Below, in pieces: positions 56,182 to 64,000 of a stretch of DNA of 64,000 nucleotides. A program made the translations under genes and the position numbers. The stretch's first letter is position 1; each line of letters begins with the position of its first letter. The notes under the pieces were generated by a model that searched no databases, had not been told where the DNA came from, and saw nothing but the letters and a program-made list of their open reading frames with translations. The DNA comes from Viridothelium virens (lineage: Eukaryota; Ascomycota; Dothideomycetes; Trypetheliales; Trypetheliaceae), in NCBI GenBank assembly GCA_010094025.1, contig ML991812.1, forward strand, positions 186,001-250,000, written 5' to 3'.

Positions 56182-58808
56182 TAAATGTCTCTGAGTTGCT
56201 TACTGTCATGTTGACTCATTCATTCTCAGTTTATGCCAAATATTTCGTAGACCGGGGTCAAAAACAGCAACCGGGGATTCAGCAACGAGCGGCGCCAGAT
56301 CGCAGCTTCGACCACTTCCCAAGCAGCGCTTTATGCGGGGGCTAGCTTTTGAGCCGCATTCGGGCAGACTTAGCAAGGGACTCTTAGCTCGCGGGGGATG
56401 GCCCGTCACCAGACCATCCCGTCGAGCTGGAGGCCCATGAATCAGGGTGTTAGCGTGGATCCCACGATAAGAACAACACCTGACAGGCTGCCTCGGCTGT
56501 AGACGTAAGCACATTTCAGCCAACTCCGGCAGCAGCCTCCCACCATGCTTGCGGGCCGCATCCTGGGGTACTAGGGAAACCCCGCGTGCCAGGTTCCAAG
56601 AACCATTTGCCGTCTTCCTCTCGTGCATTGGCTCCAGGAGGGTGTGAGCAAGTAACAGTTTGGAGGAGGAGGGTGATTGAGTAGAGGAAGCGGGTACTGG
56701 GCAAGGAAACCCTGTCCACCAGCATGCGCAAACCCAAGTTGATTCTGGGAACAAATCGATGACCATCCCGTCCCCCGATAACAGGGCCGGACTGCCAACA
56801 ACAGCGCTTCGGAGCAGAATCGTGCGAGCTTGACGTGTCCTCCCGGCCGTGATGTAAAGGATGCTCGCCAGCCACAGCACGAATCAGCATCAAAGGGGCG
56901 TTCGGTGAGAAGCAATGTCAGATTCAGTGGCGCCTCTAGAGGTGGCCTTGTGGTGGGAGGATATTGCCAAGAGGGATCGTAGCGCGCTGTGAGGTAGTCA
57001 GCTGAAAGAATTGCTTTTCCCTGGCCGCCAGACCGCTCCGGTCCTCAGGCGGTTTTGGACCTTCACGCATAGAAAGCCGCAAAAATCATGACGGCGCATA
57101 AACTCTCGGTTAGCATTCGAGAGAAAGCCAAAGTACCAATGTACTGAAACGAAGGAGTTCGGGCACGTGATGGTGAAAGGTTTTTCCTTGATGCGGCTCT
57201 GCTGTGAGGCAGCAACGCAACGCCCCCTGACGTATAAGAGGGCGGTCATCCTTCGGTGGTCGGGGGAAAGGTCAAGCGCCCTTCATCAAGTGGCAGATCA
57301 GGAGGCCCTGGCAGCCTAGTAGGCTGCGCCGCTCCGTGAGCGGCTCATCTCACTCGACGGTCCGCCAGTATCCGTCCGACAGATTCTGGTGATGGCGACG
57401 GCTGGCGGTGTTGATTGTGTGGGGAATGCGACACCTTAAGTAGACTCTCGGACCTGAGCCCAAGACATCGGCTGACCATTCCTGCTTAGAGACCGTTCGC
57501 GAACCAGCCTCATCAGTCGGGCGATTAAAATGTTTTACCTGCCTTGTTGCCTTAAGAATGGTTGCATTTCTGCGGCCCATCTTGAGCCGCAACCGCTTCG
57601 GGGCAGCGCTCTGCCCCAGTTACCGCGATTGAGGTTACAATGCTCTACCGTGCAATGTTTGCTTTTTCTTTCTTCTGACATCTTTTCGCAACTTTTCATG
57701 CCAAACTTTTTCTGCGAACTCGACAAGAAAAAGAGAAGAGCATTGAAGAGGTCTCTTTAGCAAATATTTCGAGAAAGCTTCTCATTACCTCAGTCTGCCT
57801 GGTCCATCGGCCGCAACGAGAGCGTTGGTTCGGCCGCGGCATCTGCTCGCAGAGGTCGACCAAGAACTCACGGACGGCCCATTGCTCGTAACTTGGATTC
57901 CTGTCTAGGCATCTTCCAAGGGGCTGTTCTGGACATCCACTGCGTAAATCTACCGAACAAGCTTTAGAGAGGATCCATGATCAGGCTTTAAACAGAAAGA
58001 ACGTCGGTGAAGATGTAAGAAGGGCTTGGGCAACGTTGACCAACTCTTTATGGGAAGAAGCGTTGTCCGTCTGGTGACCACCGGGCCCAATCAGGGACAA
58101 ATCCTGATCAAGCAGGTCAGACTTCCATCTCTGTCAGCCGCTTGCGCGAGCGGGTCCGGACTCGACCACTGGGCATGAAGATGTTTGGCCTGAATGCAAT
58201 CAGGTGATGTGATCAGCATGGGTTCTCCCAATCCAGTCAAGGCGCTTCCCAGCGGCATGCTCGCTGGAGGCCATCAAACTGGCACGGCCACCAACCACGA
58301 CATCGCTGACGCCTAGAACGTGTTTGGCAGAAGCCCAGATGCTCATGTTGGAGCTCGCTGGCTCTTGTTGCCGTTGTGGCTGACCATTCAAGGAGGCCAT
58401 ACGGAGTACGGAATGTGGGGATCCAAGCACATGTTGCATTTGAGCACGAACGAAGGGATGCCTTTGAGTTTGACATTTTCCACTACTATTTTCACACGCT
58501 TATCTCCTCGTTGTAATCGAATGGGGACGTTTTCAAGACTAGGTAGAAAGCCTCCGATGTAGAAAGGAGTTCGTAGTGTAAAGAATAAACTTTCCATGCT
58601 CCGAGGCCCACAGTCAAATCATCATGACTCGCTAAGCCCTACCAACTAAATTTTTATTAAAATTCACCAGTTCCGCGCTCCGCGCACCACCACAACTTAC
58701 ATAACTAGTATTGAACTCGGCAGCAATTACGTTACAGGGCTAGACCGTCGGAAAATCTAAAAGCCTCCTCTATCGACTAATTTTGAATTGGTCACAACGG
58801 TCTAGACT
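56182..58808. other. long stretch without a recognised gene, 2.6 kb
   Basis: Several overlapping minus-strand frames are open at 56206-56915 (longest 224 codons), but their Cys/Arg/Pro/Ser-rich products lack any motif I know and disagree on frame. Two abutting perfect hairpins (57311-57344) and a TACGGAGTA (58400-58408) are present. The stretch could hold a noncoding RNA, a decayed repeat or a fast-evolving gene; I cannot tell. Confidence 0.35.
57311..57344. repeat. two abutting perfect 7-bp-stem inverted repeats
   Basis: 57311-57327 reads GCAGCCT-AGT-AGGCTGC and 57328-57344 reads GCCGCTC-CGT-GAGCGGC: each a perfect 7-bp stem with a 3-nt loop, directly adjacent with no spacer. Confidence 0.85.
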
Positions 58809-60383
58809 ATGACGGCGATCGCCACTCACAAACCTGTCCATACAGTAGTTCTTGATGCTGGTCCCATCATCAGAAATGATCCAACTGTATCGAGCTTGGT
58901 CGCCCATACAGAAAGAATTGTTACTGTTCCAAGTGTGATTTCAGAGATCAGAGATGCTGCGACAAGATCACGAGTTGAGACTCTACTGCTTCCTTTTCTT
59001 ATCCAAAGAACGCCGAAACCTGATAGCATCAATTTCATTAAGAACTTTTCTCGAAAAACGGGAGATCTTTCCGTTCTAAGTCAACCAGATCTACAGATAC
59101 TTGCCCTTTCCTATGAGCTTGAGTGTGAGCTCAACGGGGGCGACTGGAGGCTACGGAATGAGCCCGGCCAAAAACGTATGAATGGTACGCCTCCGGCAAA
59201 GATGTCCAGCCAGCACGAGCATGAACCAGAAAAAGCAAACAAGGGCTCAGAAAATTCGTCCATAGACACCTCAGGTGCAAGTTCGAGACTCGATCGACCC
59301 GAAGGACCCGAGGCATTCGACTCACAAGATGGCCAAACGCCGCCAACCGAGGAAACGACTACTCAATCAACACAAGAGCTTGACTCCGCGTTATCTCAAA
59401 ATACCGTCGAAGACAATATAACAGAAATTTCGGAGGCGATCGGGGGAAGTTCGCTATCTGAAACTCCTGACAACGAGCATGGACAGCCAACAATGGAGGA
59501 GCACCTGAAGGATTCCACCTTCTCCAAAGAACCAAGCTCGGAAAACACGGCAGAACAGACCTCATCCGAGCCTCAAACCCAATCACCTGAGGGCCCAATC
59601 GAAAACGAAGACACCGACAGCCTCCCACCCCCAGACGATCCCAACACGGACGAACCCCTCTCAGACGGACCCAATTCAGACTCATCCTCCGACTCCGAGG
59701 GGTGGATCACCCCGTCCAACATCAACAAGCACAAAGCCAATCTCAGCAACCCACACCGCTCCACCTCCTCGACCTCCTCTCCCCACTCGCAATCCCCGTC
59801 CCCCACACTCCAACTCGCGCTCCTCACCACCGACTACGCCATGCAAAACGTCGCGCTGCGCCTCAACCTAAACCTGCTCTCACCCCAGCTCTCGCGCATC
59901 ACCGTCCTCCGCAGCAGCATCCTACGTTGCCACGCATGCTTCGCGACGACGCGCGAGGTTAGCAGGCAGTTCTGTCCGCGGTGCGGCGGCGCGAAGACGC
60001 TGACGCGTGTGAGCTGCAGCACGAACAGCGCGGGGGAGGTGGTGCTGCATCTGAAGCGCAACATGCAGTGGAATAACCGAGGGAACAGGTATGCGGTGCC
60101 GAAGCCGGTGGAGGGGAGTGCGAGTGGGAGGGTGAGGAGGGGAGGAGGGGGAGGGGGAGGGAAGGGCGGGGGGGGGAAGGGGTTGGTGTTGGCGGAGGAC
60201 CAGAAGGAGTATCAGCGGGCGGTGGGGGAGGAGCAGAGGAGGGAGAGGAGGAGGGAGAGGGACCTGATGGATGAGGATGTGGTGCCGGGGATTTTGAGTG
60301 GGGAGAGGAGGACTGGTGGTGGTGGTGGCGCGGGAAGGGTAAAGGTAGGGGCTGGGAGGGACGTGAATTCGAGACGGAGATAG
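58809..60383 (+). CDS. NOB1: 20S pre-rRNA endonuclease NOB1
   Basis: Single exon, 524 residues. NOB1 makes the final cut (site D) that matures 18S rRNA in the pre-40S particle. The PIN nuclease domain occupies about 10-115 ('HTVVLDAGPIIRNDP' with the first catalytic Asp, 'VPSVISEIRD', 'LSQPDLQILALSYELE'), and it resumes after a 200-residue acidic, Ser/Glu-rich insertion at 'WITPSNINKHKA' and 'ALLTTDYAMQNVALRLNLNL'. The zinc ribbon has C374/C377 and C389/C392 ('CHAC...CPRCGG'), followed by 'RNMQWNNRGNRYAVPKP'. The last 90 residues are Gly/Arg/Lys-rich. The long insertion is usual in fungal NOB1. It is convergent with the NOP10-like gene. Confidence 0.95.
   Translation: MTAIATHKPVHTVVLDAGPIIRNDPTVSSLVAHTERIVTVPSVISEIRDAATRSRVETLLLPFLIQRTPKPDSINFIKNFSRKTGDLSVLSQPDLQILALSYELECELNGGDWRLRNEPGQKRMNGTPPAKMSSQHEHEPEKANKGSENSSIDTSGASSRLDRPEGPEAFDSQDGQTPPTEETTTQSTQELDSALSQNTVEDNITEISEAIGGSSLSETPDNEHGQPTMEEHLKDSTFSKEPSSENTAEQTSSEPQTQSPEGPIENEDTDSLPPPDDPNTDEPLSDGPNSDSSSDSEGWITPSNINKHKANLSNPHRSTSSTSSPHSQSPSPTLQLALLTTDYAMQNVALRLNLNLLSPQLSRITVLRSSILRCHACFATTREVSRQFCPRCGGAKTLTRVSCSTNSAGEVVLHLKRNMQWNNRGNRYAVPKPVEGSASGRVRRGGGGGGGKGGGGKGLVLAEDQKEYQRAVGEEQRRERRRERDLMDEDVVPGILSGERRTGGGGGAGRVKVGAGRDVNSRRR
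60128..60184 (+). repeat. G-rich polypurine tract in NOB1 coding sequence
   Basis: Almost pure G with single A spacers, with many runs of 3-9 G on the coding strand, encoding Gly/Lys/Arg. It fits the G3+N1-7 quadruplex rule several times over, so it could fold in DNA or in the mRNA. Confidence 0.75.
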
Positions 60384-60738
60384 CTTAGGCAGAGCAAAGT
60401 TTAATGATATATCGTCATTGCTGTTGCAGCTATCTGAGTGTGCAAGTGGTTTCTAAAGAGTGTACTCATGCCTCACCTGAGTGGAGAGGAGCATGGGGAG
60501 AAAACAATGAGTATAGGTGGCGAAGAGCCATCGGCAAGAACAATTCCGTGTATGAAAATAGCCACCTGTGTGCATTTCGATTGTGAACCATCAACGCCGT
60601 CAGATGCTCCTGGGTATCTCGCAAATCCGCAGACATCCATCAACTCCTGGCAAGGCGTTCAATTGACTTCGGCGTCATCATCCAAGTCGGACTAAAAAAA
60701 AATTGTTTTAGTATGGAGTCGTAAGAAAAAGTTGATTT
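60384..60738. other. intergenic between convergent NOB1 and NOP10-like genes
   Basis: 355 bp of shared 3' flank; nothing else recognised. Confidence 0.5.
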
Positions 60739-61741
60739 TTAAACAGGGTGGGAACGCCTAACGGTGTCACCGCGCTTGCGCTTCGACTTATGCTTTTTTG
60801 GCTCGTCGTTGGTAGGCTCGTCGTTGGTAGGCTCGTCGTTGGTAGGCTTGTCGTTGGTAGGCTCGTCGTCAGCAGGCTCTGAGTCGGTAGGCACTGACAC
60901 GGAGCCGTCGTCGGAAAGCTATCAAGAGGTATTATTAGTACTGTGTCAAATCAAGGCTTTTTTTAAAGTTGTTGAGGACCACTAACAGTCTCTGCACGCC
61001 TGCGCTTGCCTGTTGTCACCGGTTCATTGCTGTCAGTCATGTCAGTATCGATGCCCAAAGCTTGTTTGACGGCATTGGCAATGGCTGGTCCGCGGCCAGT
61101 GTCTTCGAATGCTGCTGCGCCCAGGACCGACCGTTGCGACTCGAGCATTTCTTTAACCTGCCGGTCCAAAGCCGCCTTCATCTCGTTCGCGGCGCTTTCT
61201 TCGACTCTGCGTTTCTCTTCCTTCTCCCTGTCCTCTGGAACCAAGTTAGCCTGGAACTACTCGATGTTTGTGGGGAGGAAGCTTACCTTTGATTTGATGA
61301 GGTAACAAGCGGTACCGGTCCTTCAAGGTGACACGGCACGCAACACTGAACGCACAATGTTAGCTACTGCACGAAACAGAGTTTGGGGCGCCAGCACTGA
61401 AGGCCTGTGTAGAAGGGAGAAGAAGAGATATTTTGAGATAGACTGTCATCCAGACATGGGTAAATCAGAGAAGTCTTATTCTTAGTGATGTCTGCGTCAT
61501 GAGTTGCGAGACTGTAACTCGCACTCAACATAAAGTTTGAATTGTCTTCCCAAAGCGTTGTAGGCAGCTCGCGGTAAGAAAATAATAAGCGGTTTTATGA
61601 ATCATGGACTTACAAGTCTTCCTTCTCGTCAGGGGAAAAGCGTGCAGGATGGGCCGATTTGGTCGGCTTGCCGGAGGGATCAGTCTTGGCAATCGTGTAC
61701 ACACGTTCGCCCTTGTCGTTGATGTAGTACATAAGATGCAT
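60739..61741 (-). CDS. NOP10: H/ACA snoRNP protein NOP10 with long C-terminal extension
   Basis: Four coding exons, transcribed downward: 61741-61614, 61345-61287, 61234-60987 and 60918-60739; 204 residues, all in phase. Residues 1-62 are NOP10: '[20 protein letters not shown]', '[16 protein letters not shown]' and '[16 protein letters not shown]'. NOP10 sits with Cbf5/dyskerin, Nhp2 and Gar1 in H/ACA particles that pseudouridylate rRNA and snRNA. Normal NOP10 ends near residue 60; here splicing adds about 140 residues: a charged helix ('[20 protein letters not shown]'), a Gly/Ala segment, tandem DEPTN units and a basic tail ('[11 protein letters not shown]', a likely nuclear localisation signal). 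Intron 1 (61346-61613) is long at 268 nt. If intron 2 (61235-61286) is kept, translation stops after 75 residues, close to normal size. A 5' UTR intron (61743-61792) ends one base before the ATG. Confidence 0.85.
60781..60870 (-). repeat. 15-bp tandem repeats encoding DEPTN units
   Basis: Minus-strand units of 15 bp encode D-E/K-P-T-N in succession ([20 protein letters not shown]) in the last exon of the NOP10-like gene. On the plus strand the repeats read 'ggctcgtcgttggta' about five times. Confidence 0.85.
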
Positions 61742-62162
61742 CCTGTGAAATATGTTAGCTTTACTATCTCAACAAGGCGTTCAACGACACACCTGGATAA
61801 GACTTGGCAATTGAGTCTTGAGAAAGTGGAGTAGGCTTCAATATGGGCAATGAGAGAAGCTACAAGATAGGCAGGCTGTAGGTTAGCCGGAGGTAGTGAT
61901 AGGTAGAGGTAGTAAGTAAAAAGATAGAGGGAACAAAATTTCTGGGGTCAGTGGGGGTTTGTACCAGGTACGCCACTAGTCGCACGCGTTGTGTACTAGC
62001 CCTCTTTGGGAACAGCTCTGGCGGTCAACCGTGGTGAATGTCCGCTTCAGTGATCTCCGAGATCTGGCGTCTTCACTTTTCACCTCGAGCACGCACTTCC
62101 AGGACGCAGACCTTATCGACGCAGCCTCGCCCTCGTTCAACTAAGTCCTCAGTATTGGCACG
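61742..62162. promoter_or_regulatory. bidirectional promoter region, NOP10-like / LCL2
   Basis: About 420 bp between divergent start codons. The NOP10 side contains a 50-nt 5' UTR intron (61743-61792, donor GTGTGT, branch GCTAAC, acceptor CACAG). Confidence 0.55.
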
Positions 62163-62596
62163 ATGCGGTCATTCTCTCCCGTCATTTATGTCCTTTTTTG
62201 CCTTATCCTCTCGGCCTCCGCGCAATTCCAGTTCTTCGAACAGATGTTCGGCGGCGGCGGCGGAGGAGGGCAGCAGCAGCAACAAGCGCCTCAAAATGTT
62301 CGCAGCGATTCCTCCTGGTATCATGGCAACTGGAAAGACGGTAGGCTCTTTTGCGTCACCATTTAGTCACTCTCTGTCATTGGCGCTGACAATGATATGC
62401 AGCCCACTGCTCGAACTTCCTCTGTCCTCACACCCTCTCATGTGTCGATAAGCCCACTCACTGTCCCTGTGCTTTCCCTGATGTGGAGGAGAAGGCTGAG
62501 CTGGGTGAAGGTATTGCTATATGTGCAAGCAAAGGAGGTTGGAAAGAAGGGGAGACGCTGCGGAAAATCGAGCTTGCAAGGAAGGGATTTTTATAA
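62163..62596 (+). CDS. LCL2: long chronological lifespan protein 2 (LCL2)
   Basis: Exon 1 62163-62340, intron 62341-62402 (62 nt), exon 2 62403-62596; 123 residues. A signal peptide (about 1-20, ending SASAQ) precedes the family signature '[15 protein letters not shown]', a Gln run, '[20 protein letters not shown]', '[17 protein letters not shown]' and '[20 protein letters not shown]'. LCL2 proteins are small fungal secretory-pathway proteins linked in yeast to ER-associated degradation and lifespan. The six conserved Cys probably form disulphides. The length matches the family. Confidence 0.95.
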
Positions 62597-63451
62597 TGTT
62601 TGGCATCATAAGGATAGAGGTTTAATGACATGTAAGATTAGACGACAAAACCCATGTATCCCACAAAAAAGCATTGGTATGAAATGCAAAATCTGACAGC
62701 CAGACATCTCCTCACAAGCCAACCACCTTGCAAACAGCGTCAGATACAGCCATCGTCCTATCCATCACAAACTGGCCAATTGATCTCTCCAAAGCGGTCT
62801 GAACCCCCCAAACTCTTCATCGCTTGCTCCTGCTGGTCCATGATGGCTCGGGCTCTCTCGAAATGGGCTCGACATGCGGGCTGCGGGAAAATTTGGTAAT
62901 TCAAGTAAGAAGGATAGATATCGTCGACTGTGTCAAGTGGACTGCCAGAAACCGAAAGTCGTCATTCTCTATGACTGATCTGCAGAACAACCACTGCCGC
63001 TCCCAAAGAGACCGTAATTCAGCCGACGACTGACGGCACGGCTAGAGAATCCTGGAACGAAATAAGCCTTTGTTGAGGCTGTCTGCGCTGCATCGCTGGG
63101 ATGGCACTCGGCACTGTGCATATGACTGTGCGTCCTCTAGAAAGGTGAGAGGGTAGTACCGCGGGAAAACAGGACTCCGCCTTTGCCTCATCTACATTTA
63201 TTTTATATCATAGCTGTCAGCCTTCGATCATGAGCAGAGATCTGAGACATACCATACAGCATCTGACCATCACATTCTCGGGTTGCTACCCAAACTGCAC
63301 CCATTTCCACCTCTTGTGAGATCTCTTGGCTCTCCTGACAAGCAGAAGGTTCGTAGCCGGCACCACGTACAGGTGGATCTCGTCGCCAGCCGTAGGAAAA
63401 ACAGACTCACCTTGGAAAAAGCAAAAGCAACGCAAAAGCAACGCAAAAACA
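62597..63451. other. intergenic
   Basis: No gene recognised. Ends with short direct repeats of 'gcaaaagcaac' at about 63421-63445. Confidence 0.5.
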
Positions 63452-63878
63452 AAGGAAAAACAAAAGAAATCTTTTTTTGGGGGATTTTGACTTTTGAAGT
63501 TTTTTTGGGCTTTTGAATTTTTAGAGAGAAGAGAGAGATCCAAAGAGTGACAGGGGTCAGCAAATAGAGGGCCATGGGGTGAATATGAAAAACAAAGGAA
63601 AAACATAAGAAAAATCTTTTTTGGGGGATTTTGACTTTTACAATTTTTTTAGTGCTTTTGAATTTTAGAAAGACAAGAGAGACCCAAAGAGTGACGAAAG
63701 TAAGCAAATAGAGAGGGCCATGGGGTGGGAAAATGAAAAACAAAAGAAAAACATAAGAAAAAACTTTTTTTTGGGGATTTTGACTTTTAAAATTTTTTTG
63801 GTGCTTTTTGAATTCTAAAGAGAAAAGAGACCCAACGAGTGACAAAGGTCAGCAAATCGAGGGTCATGGGGGGAAAAC
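63452..63878. repeat. minisatellite, three copies of about 145 bp
   Basis: Copies start at 63452, 63595 and 63743 (offsets 143 and 148 bp). Each has the order A-rich lead, 'ttttttggggattttgactttt', T-run, 'gcttttgaat', 'gagaccca..gagtgac', 'cagcaaat.gaggg.catgggg'. A minus-strand open frame across it (63270-63845) merely reflects the repeat. The copies differ at roughly one base in six. Confidence 0.88.
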
Positions 63879-64000
63879 TCACTACTCAGCACCGGACCCG
63901 TCACCCTCACCTCCTCTTGTCTCCAACCTACCCCCTCTTCCCGCTCTTGACCTGCCTACCACCCCGCGAGATCTGTGTCTTCAGCTCGGAGACCTCTCTT
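63879..64000. other. window edge, nothing recognised
   Basis: Pyrimidine-rich sequence running off the end of the window. Confidence 0.3.

Noticed and set aside
63270-63845. 191-codon minus-strand frame
   Set aside because: Created by the 145-bp minisatellite; the translation repeats with the DNA unit.
1-64000. Search for virus-like or LTR elements, CRISPR arrays and rRNA
   Set aside because: No reverse transcriptase, integrase, capsid-type or rRNA sequence, no long terminal repeats and no regularly spaced repeats recognised by eye.

Overview
The window reads as nuclear DNA of a filamentous ascomycete (Pezizomycotina). Genes carry several short GT-AG introns (about 46-95 nt, often with a CTAAC/CTGAC-type branch site), sit 0.3-2.6 kb apart on both strands, and include typical Pezizomycotina families: PTH11-like receptors, fungal BTB proteins with a C-terminal GLCLDC-type motif, LCL2, alcohol oxidase and fungal CorA homologues. 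Dothideomycetes is my best guess from the BTB and CorA families, but this is inference. No rRNA, tRNA, CRISPR array or recognisable virus-derived element was seen. I rebuilt the spliced genes by hand; each multi-exon model below gives an open frame whose length is a multiple of three, except one frameshifted BTB gene.

Layout. 1-7.2 kb: a tandem pair of BTB genes (the second frameshifted), a weak hypothetical gene, and a five-exon acylphosphatase. 8-13.6 kb: mitochondrial alternative oxidase followed by a peroxisomal alcohol (methanol) oxidase with PTS1. 14-17.4 kb: a secreted App1-type (DUF2183) protein and a small membrane protein. 20-26.1 kb: a nine-exon gene joining a DUF676/SERAC1-like alpha/beta-hydrolase to a CorA-type channel domain, then a membrane-anchored phytase. 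27-32.2 kb: a WW-domain protein, a second CorA homologue, and the cytosolic Fe-S assembly ATPase CFD1. 32.6-37.7 kb: a 1,668-residue secreted Ser/Pro/Thr/Ile repeat protein. 38.4-46.9 kb: a peroxisomal acyl-CoA ligase with a GC-AG intron, a proline-rich membrane protein, ceramide glucosyltransferase, and an MFS anion transporter. 47.9-54.8 kb: TFIID/SAGA subunit TAF12, a PTH11-like rhodopsin-domain protein, and the AP-1 mu subunit. 55.4-62.6 kb: a hypothetical acidic protein, a long unassigned stretch, the rRNA endonuclease NOB1, a NOP10 with an unusual long tail, and LCL2. The last kilobase holds a three-copy minisatellite.

The genes do not form one pathway. Small functional groupings stand out: alternative oxidase beside alcohol oxidase, with a second PTS1 enzyme further along (peroxisomal/respiratory oxidation); NOB1 convergent with NOP10 (ribosome biogenesis); and two CorA homologues about 4.1 kb apart on the same strand. 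The most unusual items are the hydrolase-CorA fusion, whose nucleophile-elbow serine is replaced by asparagine, and the tailed NOP10, whose second coding intron, if kept, restores a near-normal short NOP10.
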